Source: Orthonyx spaldingii (taxonomy: Eukaryota > Chordata > Aves > Passeriformes > Orthonychidae). Taken from it: a stretch of 64,000 nt of DNA. Below, in pieces: positions 1-10,500 of the stretch (position 1 is the first letter of the stretch; every line of letters starts with the position of its first letter). Made by a program: the position numbers and the translations under genes. The notes beneath the pieces are model-generated. The model did no database searches and had not been told where the DNA came from. It was given only the letters and a program-made list of their open reading frames with translations. The stretch spans positions 436,577 through 500,576 of the forward strand of contig VZTJ01005686.1 of assembly GCA_013397795.1 (NCBI GenBank), read 5' to 3'.

Positions 1-1643
1 ACTGATACCCAAGAAATATCACTGCCACAGAGCAGTGCTGGAAAAGTCACTAATGTATTACCATGTCCAGCCAGAGGAGCTCTCTAGAAGTTTTCACTGT
101 TAATGAATTAGCAATACTTGGAAATGTTTATACGTCTTTCACAAAAAAAAGAAAAAAGGTTTCATTATACCAAGGGGTATTTGTACCTTTGACAACCTTC
201 TCGGCAACTCTTATAAAAGCTATGTCTTTGAAAAAAGCATTGTGAGGGGGCAGCATTTTAAATTTTGTAATTCATAAGGCCTGCCTGCAAAGTAGAGCAC
301 TACGGCTGATTTAGTTGTTGGCCTAGAAACTCTGCTGTTAGAACAGTTAAACAGGTCCATAGTTTAAGTTGCACAGTAAATTATACACAGAAGAAACAGA
401 CACAGCATCTCACATGGAATTTTGTCCCATTAAATCCTGGACTGTGTCACAGCACTTAGAGACCAACACTACACACTGTTATTGGGCTACAGTTTAAACA
501 GTGATGCACTACTTTCCACAGCCTTGGTCAGTCCAGGCAACTAAAGGTTACTATGCTTTTTACTGAATCCAGTGATAAAGAAAAAAAAAGAATAAATTGC
601 ATTAAGAGCAAAGCTGGTGCAATGCCAATGAGGGGTCCCAAGCCAATGCCCTGTTATGGGCCTTCTTTTCTTACATCATAAATTACTTAAAATGCTATCT
701 AAATCAGGCTTGTGTGGTCCTTATCACCTAGATCTCTGCAAATGCTCTAGCTGCTCTCCCTTAACACTGGATCTGACTTTATAAATAAACCACATTGTCT
801 GCTAAGTTTCCAAAATATTAAAACACAAGGTAATTACTGGAAACATTGTGATGGCAAAGCAAACTTTAACGGAAGACAAAGGAAATATTACCTCTCTGTT
901 TTTCCTATGATGTTAAAGGTCAGTATGCAATAACCAGAATATAATTAACACAGTTACACATTCTCTTTTGATGAGCGCCCAGCTAGATGCATGTCAGGTA
1001 GCAGCCTCGAACAAAAGAATGCTAATTCAACTGTAGTGTGCTACAGAGTGTTTTGATTTATAGTTCTCAACAAACTGCTTTCTCCCTCTACTCTGACTTA
1101 CAGTGCCTTGTGTTGAAGTGCAGTGTGATTAGAAACTGGCTGAGGCTGTGGCCTTTTGTGAACAGTGGAAGCAAATATGTCACTCATATATGTTTGGTTT
1201 ATATTGACTCAGCAGCTCTCTTGAAGCTCAGTTTTCTAATATCTAACTAGGAATTTTTTTCATAATAGCTATGGACTATATGTATGGATACAGGACTCAA
1301 AATATTTACATTTAGCATTAGGCAGGCTGTTCTTTCATATTTGGGTTAATAACTGAAATATTAATCTTCCATATTTTGAGTAAATAAATGAAAATCTGGC
1401 TACGTGCTGAAAAATGTAAATCACTGTATACCAGCTGTCACCAGGGGGAACTATTAATTCATGCAGCAACTTTCAAGACTGAACTATTATGGACTGGCAC
1501 ACCATAGAAATACAGAAATGTTTAGAAGACAAAGAAATGGCAGTTGTGTAATGACTAACCACAGGTTAAAAGCACAGAGACATATGACACAATTTCAGCT
1601 AACATAGTAATTAAAACTGGGCAAAGAGTTGATAGATATAAAC
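1..1643. other. Unique AT-rich non-coding DNA
   Basis: I see no gene and no recognisable repeat here. The open frames are 60-70 codons long, show no family features and are of the length expected by chance in AT-rich DNA. Short A-runs are the only notable composition. Confidence 0.7.
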
Positions 1644-1693
1644 TATATATATATANNNNNNNNNNNNNNNNTATATATATATATATATATATA
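1644..1693. repeat. (TA)n microsatellite interrupted by an assembly gap
   Basis: Alternating TA runs up to 1655 and resumes at 1672 through about 1692. The 16 Ns at 1656-1671 lie inside the repeat, so the true array length is unknown. The short minus-strand open frame that spans the gap is an artefact of this repeat. Confidence 0.95.
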
Positions 1694-2384
1694 AAAAACA
1701 GACATTGTATGGCATATTTACAATATATGACCCTCATGTATTTAAGAGATTACTTTTTCATTTTGTTGGTAGCAAATAAAATGTGATTCAATAAAGACGA
1801 GTCCACTGTATCAGTGGACCCACGAGAGATTCCCACCAAAAATTCCCCAATCTAAAATAACATTGTTTTGATCTTTCTTTCTTATTCCTACATTTCTTGC
1901 CAGAAAGGCTGCTACTGATCCTGATGAAAAAAAGACAAAGACATTTTTGTCAAAGCTTCTTAGAGTCATGGGTTTTGTTAAAAAAAATCAAGGAATTGTT
2001 AGCTCTTTAGCAGGAACATTCAAAAGGAGAACGTGATAATGGGTTTAAAAGCAGAGATCACAACTCAGTAACATGCTAGTAAAACAGTAATCATTTGACA
2101 AATTCCATCAAAGCTCTTTTCCACCCACTCTCACATGCCCTCTACTCCACTCAAATCTGAATGGACCCTACCCAGCTGTAGTTTACAAGATTTACTCCGG
2201 TTCAGATTAATCAGAGACAGCAAGTAATAAAAGTAATAAGAAGGATAAGTGAAGTATATTTACCAGGTCAGTGGGTACAGAAAATGATAGCATGTTAGCA
2301 AGAATAGTGCTACATGAAAAGTATTGACTTTATTGTAAATTAGAAACTAAATGCAATTTCACAACAGCACACTGTCACAAAGAC
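1694..2384. other. Unique non-coding DNA with a small hairpin
   Basis: No gene or transposon was recognised. A perfect 8-bp inverted repeat with a 3-base loop (GTCCACTG, TAT, CAGTGGAC) lies at 1801-1819. The rest is ordinary AT-rich sequence up to the edge of the CR1 fragment. Confidence 0.6.
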
Positions 2385-3725
2385 AAATATTGTATTGATT
2401 TGTCCAGCCCCTCATCCAGCGGCATCCCCAAGTCCTTCTCAGCAGGGTTGCTCTCAATCTGTTCATCCCCAAGCTGTGTTGATACCAGTGGTTAAACCTC
2501 ATAAGATTCCCTTTGGCCCTATTCTTGAGCTTGTCCAGGTTCTTCTGGATGTCATCCCGTCCTTCAGGTGCGTCAACCACATTGCTCAGCTTGATGTCAT
2601 CTGCAGATTTGCTCAGTGTGTATTTGTTCCCTTCACCTCTGTCATTAATGAAGTTATTAAACAACACTGGTCCCAATACAAATCCCTGAGGGACACCACT
2701 CATCACTGATGTCCATTGGGACTCTGAGTTGTTGACTATTACTCCCTGGATGCAACCATAGTATATGACACGACTCTGGTTAACCACTCTGGGTAACAAC
2801 TTTCTTATCCATCTAACAGTCCACACATCAAATCCATCATTCTCCAATTTAGAGAGAAGGATATTCTCAGGAGCTGTGCCAAAGGCTTTGCAGAAGACCA
2901 GATAAATGACATCTGTAGCCCTTCCTTCGTCCACTGATGCAGTCACCCCATTACAGAAGGCCACTGGGTTGCTCAGGTAGGACTTGACCTGGATGAAGCC
3001 ATGCTGGCTGTCCTGAATCACCTCCCTGTCCTTCATGTGCCTTAGCAAAGCTTCTAGGAGGATTTGCCCCATGGCCTTCCCAGGCACAGTGGTGAAGCTG
3101 ACAGGTCAGTAGTTCCTGGAGTCCTCATTTCAATCCTTTTCAAAGATAGGTACAGTGTTTTCTTTTTCCAGTCACCTGGGAGTTCACCTGACTACCATGA
3201 CTTTTCAAATATCATGGGGTGCAGGTTGGCAACTACATTAGCCAGTTCCCCCCGGACTCTGAAATACATTTCATTGGGTTCCATAGACTTAGGTGCATTC
3301 GTGTTCCCCAGGTGGTCATCAACCTGATCTTTACTTGCAGTGGGAGGAACTGTGCTCCCCTAGTTGAGTTACTCAGCCTTCTCCTCATCTGTTGTTACAT
3401 ATTTACCAGCATTGTTTATCAGGAGGAGTACACCTTTGGCCTTCCCTTTCTGGCTGACCTACTGGTGGAAGCCCTTCTTGTTATTCTTTGTTCCCCTGCC
3501 CAGTTCAGTTACAGCTTCACCTTGGCCTTCCTCACCCCATCCCTATACAACCAAATTTCATCTCTATACTCCTCCCAGGTTACCTGTCCTTGTTTCCATT
3601 GCCTGTGCATTTGTTCTTTTCCTTTAGTTTGACCTGCAGTTCCCTACCTGGCCATGCCAGTCTCTTGCCTTCCTTACCTGATTTATTGCTCCTGGGGATT
3701 GCCAGGGATTGCAGGTTTTTTGACA
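2385..3725 (-). mobile_element. CR1 LINE fragment, ORF2 reverse-transcriptase region
   Basis: CR1 is the dominant non-LTR retrotransposon of birds, and its ORF2 encodes an endonuclease and reverse transcriptase. Read on the minus strand, this stretch follows the central part of avian CR1 ORF2 as I remember it. A 242-codon open frame (3087 down to 2359) holds RT landmarks: a block A remnant (IYLVFCKAFGTAPENILL), SGVPQGFVLGPVLF, and SADDIKLS in place of FADD. The block A Asp is replaced by Val (family YLDF, here YLVF) and the following AFDT is AFGT, so the enzyme is dead. Upstream, up to about 3725, the frame is broken. Both ends are truncated; loss of the 3' end is odd for a LINE, which normally loses its 5' end. 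The plus-strand open frames over the same bases are shadows. Confidence 0.92.
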
Positions 3726-3739
3726 CTGATTAAGCCTCT

Positions 3740-4100
3740 GTTGGGCTACTGCGCTTAGTTTCGGGCACAACATTTTAAAAAAGGCAGACAAACTGGAAAG
3801 AGTTCAGAGGAGAGCAACAAAAATGATAAAATAAGATCTGTGGGAAAAGGTTAAGTGAACTGGGCATGTTCAGACTAAAGAAAAGAACACTGAAAGGAGA
3901 CATGACATGTCTACAAATACATCGAATTGCTGTAAAGAGGATAGGGACAAATTAGTCTCCTTAGTCAATGAGGACAGAACAGGAACTAATGGCCTTATGT
4001 TGCAGCAGAGAACATCTAGGTTAAGTGTAAAGGAAAAACTTTGACTAATAGAAATAGTTAGAAATACAACATGCTGCCAAAGCAACCTGAAAAATTCCCT
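3740..4100 (+). mobile_element. Old CR1-type LINE fragment, ORF2 C-terminal part
   Basis: This is a second CR1-like remnant, in the opposite orientation and about 15 bases from the first. At 3787-3831 the plus strand still reads DKLERVQRRATKMIK, the conserved ORF2 C-terminal signature of CR1 and related LINEs. Downstream bases keep traces of the usual continuation (Gly-Asp-Met, then a run resembling the last stretch of ORF2), but with stops and frameshifts. No ATTCTRTG-type tail is visible, so the 3' end is lost or belongs to an older CR1/L3-like subfamily. It is more diverged than the 6875 and 54801 copies. Confidence 0.82.
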
Positions 4101-4139
4101 CTGAGGCTTAGGTTTTAGTTTGTTCTTGCTTTGTATCTG

Positions 4140-4345
4140 GTAGAGGGCGGATCATACTGGTAGAGGTTAGGGGGTCTAGCCAGCTTCCTTCTGCACTGCA
4201 GATTTCTGATGTGACCTTGGGCAAGCCGGTTAGCAGCACATTTCAGCTCTCTAGCTGTAAAACAGTGAGAAAAGCAATTCCCTAGCTCTCAGAGATGCTG
4301 TAAGGATAAATAGTTAAGGATTCTCAGACTCACTATGAGCCATCT
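4140..4345 (+). mobile_element. MIR-type SINE remnant
   Basis: From 4210 the sequence TGTGACCTTGGGCAAG matches the hallmark core of MIR SINEs. It is followed in order by diverged traces of the next consensus blocks: a CTCTCTAGCTGTAAAA block, a GAGATGCTGTAAGGATAAAT block and TAGTTAA. The 5' part (4140-4209), which would carry the tRNA-derived promoter, is only vaguely similar. MIR is an ancient amniote family and diverged copies survive in bird genomes. It has no coding capacity. Confidence 0.78.
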
Positions 4346-5092
4346 AGGCAACTATACAAATTAAACATTCAAACCTTCCACAGTGCAAAAGCACCAAGCC
4401 CCTGATATACCTGTAAGTCCCTTCCCATCCAGAAGGCTTCTCTGAGTGCTGCAATGTCTAGGATGCATTTGGATGATCCAATCTAAGCTGCACCTGAGAA
4501 AAGAAAAAGTATAGAAAAACAATAAATCAGTGGCCGATATCACAGGCCTCTAGCAGCTCAGCCTAAATACCTGCTAAAGTCAGTGGACTCTACTGTCTTA
4601 GTAGGAGACGCATCAGGACTCAGTACCAGTCATTAAGCATGAAAAGAGATCAGTTATCAGGGTTCTGACATAGCTGTCTGCACAAGTTCTACCACAGTGA
4701 TGTTGCTGAGATCAACCCTGGAAGGCAGATTAAAACCAAGTTAGAAAGGGAGGCAACATTAAAAGTGAAAATATAATACGTGAATGTAAAAGATTTTTTT
4801 TGTTATATACTTAGTCAAAGGTTTAATCTTATTTGTTACTTAATTTCATAAGGGTAGTTTTGATGACTTGAAAGGAGCTGCATTTCCTATCTAAAAGTAA
4901 TTATCAATAATAAATTCTTTGAAACACTCTAAATAAAGCAGCAGCAGCAGCAACATCCCATTAAAAGAATCAAGGTTTTGGTGATGTTAAAAGTAGAGGA
5001 GAATGTGAAAGAAAATATTATAAATAAATGTAGTCAGTTTAAATCTGTGATATTTTTTACCCAGCATAGGCTTTGCAAAGAATTTAATTACA
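4346..5092. other. Unique non-coding DNA, with (GCA)5 at 4938-4952
   Basis: No gene was recognised. A short (GCA)5 microsatellite is present and the remainder is AT-rich unique sequence. Confidence 0.6.
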
Positions 5093-5152
5093 TTCTTTAT
5101 TACTATTATTATTATTATTATTATTGCTATTTTGTTGTTGTTGAAGATGCTA
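5093..5152. repeat. (ATT)n / (GTT)n microsatellite
   Basis: A run of ATT units followed by several GTT units. It lies inside an 81-codon plus-strand open frame that encodes a poly-Tyr run, which is simply the translated repeat. Confidence 0.9.
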
Positions 5153-6874
5153 TTGTTATTGTAATATTCCTGTATAAAACTGATGCAGTTTCATCTTTCT
5201 TGTTTAGCTTTACAGACAGATAGAAGACACATTTCCCTGGCTCTCAGTCCAGTGAGACTCAGAATAACAAGATGCTGCCTTTTCCAAGCTATTTTGTCCC
5301 ATACCTTCCTCAGCTGTAGCCCAACTACCTCACATTCTCCAACCTGCTCCCCATTAGCTCAGCTGACGCATCAGACTGTGGTTACCTATAGTACCTGCAG
5401 GTGCAAGAATTACTTTTCCAAACACATCTCACAATCCAGGCTTTGGTACTGCAGTAGAAGCATTCACTTGGAGAATTTGTTCTAAAACTATGCCGTGTAA
5501 AAAAAATTAAGCATCCTTTAACTCCTCCATTGCAATAAAAACCCTGGATAACCATCTGAAAAAAAGAAAGTTATGAGAAAAAACTGATTGACTATTAGCA
5601 TGTAGGTCTCAAGAGGCAACAAAATAAATAACAAAACACTGCCACCTAAAATATTTACATAAAAATGAACTGAAACCATGTCAGATTTCTAGTGCTGAAG
5701 CATAAAATGGGACACATTTCAAGAAAAGAATAAATGTGTCTCCTCATGGGCACAAGTGGTTTCACTGACTCGCAGCTATGCAGAAAAAAAAAGTGATGTA
5801 AATGACAGAATAACTGGAAAGTAAGTCATGAGCCCAGGTGGAGCAAATGAAAAGCATGACACAAGATCTCAGAAGACCTTGACAGCACACAGGCACAACG
5901 AGCTACATTAACCCAAATGCTATAGTCATTTCATCTGGGAAGTTAAATGTTTACTGCATGAGTTATGTGCTATATGCTTTTTCATATGCATCTCTACACT
6001 CACTACAATAGCCTTTCAAGTAGAATTGTGTGAACTATGAATGGTTTGTTTTTTTTTTAATTCAGTTGAGAAACTAACAACAAAAATTCAACTTAATATT
6101 TGGCTTTATTTTCAAGTTATTTCAGCCATCTTCTAATCCTCTGGGGGAAAAATGTACAGCAGAATGTGAAATGAAAAAGTTTGTTTGAAATAAAGAGCTA
6201 TAACGTTTCATTTCAAAAAATAAAAAGTAGAAACAAGAAAAAGGCTGGTAAGGAAGAAAAAATCTCCAAAGGGAACATAGAGCTGCAAGTCTAACTTCGA
6301 ACTTAGACACTTCCGACATTGTAATCAAGTGACTTGCCAGCCAACCACACATGTATACCAGAGAAACAAGTGAGAATGAGACTGTGGGGAGTGTGGTAGC
6401 AGTTCTGCACTCACAGTGCTTTCTTTCATCTCGTAGTACATATATTTGTGCAGTTGATACATTTACCGGTTGTATTTTTTCATGTGTGGACAACAGTTTG
6501 CCAAATAGCTTGTAGAGAGTGCTTTGCTAAAAAAAAAACCTAAACTGACAACCAAAGTAATTAAAGGTTTTAATAACATAGAAGCAGTTCTTGTACACAC
6601 TCTACACAGAAGATGATCTGTGAGGGTTTCACATGTGTACTCCTCAGTGACTCAGTTTTAGACGAATTATTTTCTGGGTTTAGATCAAAAAGGAAGTAAT
6701 TAAATCCTTTCTTCTCTTTTTGAAATGCTCTTGAAAGGTTATTTATATTAGCTCCTATGGAAATAATACAGATCTTCTGCTTCAGACTTCAAGGAGCACT
6801 GGATGTCATTGAAAAAAAATAGGATGTTGCCAAGTATTTCCTAGCATTATTTAGTACTGAATCGTATTGCAATA
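5153..6874. other. Unique non-coding DNA
   Basis: No gene or repeat family was recognised. Two open frames of 100-123 codons (5183-5485 plus, 6122-6493 minus) have no domain, no likely splice context and low-complexity composition. I treat them as chance. Confidence 0.6.
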
Positions 6875-7525
6875 CATAGAATCACAGAATCACAGAAATT
6901 TTTAGCTTGAAAAATGCCTTTAAGACCTCCAGTTTCAACCATAAACCTAACACTGCCAAGTCCACCTCTAAACAATGTCCCTAAGTGACACATCTACATA
7001 TATTTAAATATCTTCAGGGATTCTTGATGTAACCAATTTCCTGGACAGCCTGTTGCAGTGCTTGGCATCCCTTTCAGGGAAGAAAGGTCTTCCTAATATC
7101 CAAACCTCCTCTGGAGCAACTTGAGGTCATTTCCTATTGTACTCTCACTTTTTACCTGGGAGAAGAGACCTATTCGCACCTTGCTACAACCTCCTTTCAG
7201 ATATTTGTAAAGAGCAATAAGGCCTCCCCTTTTCTCCAGGATAAACACCCTCAGCTTACTCAGCTGCTCCTCATAAGCCATGTGTTCCTGAGCCTTCCCC
7301 AGCTCCATTGCGCTTCTCTGGACACACTCCAGCACCTCAATGTCTTTCTTGCAGTGAGGAGCCAAAAACTGAACACAGGATTTGAGGTGTGGTTTCACCA
7401 GTGCCAAGTGCAGGGGGGCAATCACTGCCCTGCTGCCCACACTGTTTCTGATACAATCCAGGATGCCACTGGCATTCTTGGACTCCTGGGCACACTGCTG
7501 GCTTATATTCAACTGGCATGTTAGG
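6875..7525 (-). mobile_element. CR1 LINE, 3' end
   Basis: The plus strand begins with tandem octamer-like units (CATAGAATCACAGAATCACAGA), the reverse complement of the ATTCTRTG repeats that terminate CR1. The sequence then follows the CR1 3' UTR and the end of ORF2. A minus-strand open frame (7560 down to 7093) retains ALVKPHLKSCVQF, KKDIEVLECVQRSA, YEEQLSKLRVF and YKYLKGG, all at their family positions in the ORF2 C-terminus. The element is 5'-truncated at about 7525, as expected for LINE insertions. It is diverged and ORF2 is only a tail, so it is inactive. Overlapping plus-strand frames are shadows. Confidence 0.95.
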
Positions 7526-10500
7526 CTAAAGCCATAATTAAACATTTCAGTAAGTTTCATGTATTTATTTGTGTTTGTTTTCCTTCAAACTTTATTACTT
7601 GAATGATGCCAGTAAGAGAGGGGAAACATGTTTATCTTTCTGAACTGTCACTGATGACACAGACAAGTAAAATGGATGTAGGTGTTTCTGTTTTGTTTCT
7701 TACTGATGAGGCTTTTCAAGTGTTTCAATAATAAAGAGTTTGGCATTCGAAATGTTTGCATCTATTGCCCTCATCAGGGTATATCATGAGGAAGAATGCC
7801 CAAGCTTTGTGCTGATAAGAAATACAGAGTTAATCTAAGAAAGACAACAGCAGCTAGGGGGGAAAAAAATCAACAAATGTAATCCCTCAGGTTTAATACA
7901 GTAAAACACATGTGGAGGATCACTTTGACCTACAAAAAATATATTGCCACCAGCGCATCTAGTGAGTGGTTAGACACCGGAATGACAATAGAGCTCACAG
8001 GCCTCTCAAGTGCTAAAATGAGAGAAGAGGCAAAAATACAGTATTTGCAGGAAGCTACTGTTTTCATCTGTGCATTTAGGCCAATGCCAACTATTTCACT
8101 CCCCTGCGTCCTATTAGATTATTTGACTTGATCAATTAATCTAATTTTACACTGCTTTGGGGAAGAGAAAATCAACTAGAGGAACATATTGATGGTTCAG
8201 ATATGTTTGATTCAATCTCTTCTCTATCTACAACAAATTGCACATACCACGATTTTCTTGAGCTCAGCTGGAATCAGGCAAGGCAGTTCCCTTGCTAAGT
8301 GCCTCCAGCTCTCGGCAGGTGTGTGAATCGACAAATGCAGGTAACCAAAGGCAACCATCAAACCACAGCTGAAATGCAAAGAGTAGATTTATTTCATTAC
8401 CTCGCTGACAACTCCAGGCAGCACAGACACACAGGAACACACAGGCTCTGTTAGTCTCAGCTCATCCTGAAGGTCAGCCGAGGTGGATAAGTGGCACTTT
8501 GCACCTCACTATAACAAAAGTTTCAGGCATGTCTATGAGAGTGTGTTCTCTCTCCATAGGAATTCTACTTCGCAAAACAGGCAGAGGTTGGACAACAGTA
8601 GGCATAAAAAATGGGGTTTTCCCACAGTGACATTTTTAACATTCTTAGTGGCAAAGTCACTTTAAGTGAAATTATTCCCTCTTCTTTGACAAATCTTCCC
8701 CTTATAACCCTTTCCTCCCAACACTAGGTAACATTCAGCTTCAAAAATAACCCTTCCAGCATTTCCTCTCTATTATTATCCAGCTACTGAAAACCTGTCC
8801 TTTCCTTCCTTACTAGCCTGTTTCTTTCCTCCCTTCTCTGATCTTTTACGGCTCTGTCACAAGTTCTCATACCCTTAAAAACACAAAACCCAAGAAAATG
8901 CCTCCACACTGGCATGTATTTCAAATGTTCTTCTGATGACTGCTATTGTTTTGGTTGTCTGGTTCCACTGGGACATTTTCACAGGTCCCCACCCTTATCC
9001 CAAATGATGCAATGCTGTTTGCATTCCTGAATGAAAACAGAAGGCATAGCCAACTTTGGACATTTCATGAACAATTGCTATACATTAGGAATTCTGATGG
9101 AAAAAACACAGCCACAAGCTAAGCTACAAGAAGAGGATTGGTTAGAAACAGTCATGAAAAATAGATTAGAAGATCACTTTTGCTAAGAATGGAAAAGAAA
9201 ACTGGCATATGAGGACATGGAAATGTACTGTCAGGAATAACATTGCTTAAATCTCCAACCTTCTAGCTGCAGCATTGCCTTAAGAAAGTAAGAAAATATG
9301 TTTAAATGTTGGCTTGTAACCCTTTCACTCTGATCAGAAAAAAATAAAAGTAGAGCAAGGAGAACTGATTTAAAAATTAAAGGAAATTCTAGCTCAACTT
9401 TACTCTCCCATATTGCTCCAAACTTACTTGAATTTTAGTACAAAAATGGTTAGAATGTAAAAATTCTTTCTTTCCAAGTGGAGAGGGAAAGCCAGAAAGA
9501 AAATATTCTCATCGAAATTTGTTTAGTTGAAATGCATTTGTTCTATCTGAAACTGGATAAAAAATATGTAATAAGCTGTATTTGTTCTCTTCCTTCATCA
9601 CTGGGCAATACCAATACTTCTTCCTGTACACCAATAAAATGGAGACGCAGCAGCTCCTCTAAAAAGTCCAGCCACTGGAAAGCAGAGTGAGACTTGCAAG
9701 GAACAGCCTTCCCTATGATAGAGATTGAGCTTACATCAGCAACACTCATGGAAATTAATACTATATAAGGGAGTAGATAACAAAATGTGTTTCACACCTT
9801 TTTTGATGTTTATACTACTTTTAGACTCCTGCTATTACACACATCCCTTTCTATTGTTCTCCTTTGTCACCTTTTGCAGACAATAAAGAGGAACAGGCAT
9901 TTTTAAGGTGTTTCCTCTTTTTTAAATTTTAAATGTTTCCATTAGAATGGGATTAATTGTATTTCAATAGTGTCTTACTTTCTTTAGGGTGAGTCATAGG
10001 AGTTCAGACATGAACATCTACATTGCACACCTTTGCTGTAGACATCTGTAATTTGTCATATAAATCCCAGACAAAAAAGAAAACAAGACCAAGAGAGCAA
10101 AAGAGGGAGAAAGTCTAAGAGAACAAACAATACTAGAGTCCTCAGAATGTGATGTAACCTAAAATTCAAAAGCTAAGAAGTAACAAATTTAAAGTTAAAA
10201 AAAGATAAAAAGTCATCAGCATCTCAAAAAGAACTCAAATACCTCAGTTTATCTACGTGAAGTGGGTCAGAAGAAGCATGTTATTTTTTTCATTAATTTT
10301 AGACTGAAGGTCACCTAATTCACCACCACTGCAAGTTTGCTCTGTGTGATACCTCTAGTCTCCTCATAAAAATATATTTCAAAATATATGAACTAGAGGA
10401 ATGTTACTTTTTCCTAAAGGAAAAACTGAAATAATTTTTAAAAAACATCTTTAGATGATTCTTAATTTTTGAAATTACTGTGAACATTCTTTTTCCTAGT

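Noticed and set aside
2395..3733. Several plus-strand open frames of 80-137 codons
   Set aside because: They are shadows on the antisense strand of the CR1 ORF2 fragment.
4978..5223. 81-codon frame with a poly-Tyr run
   Set aside because: Translation of the (ATT)n microsatellite.
7282..7524. 80-codon plus-strand open frame
   Set aside because: Antisense shadow of the CR1 ORF2 tail.
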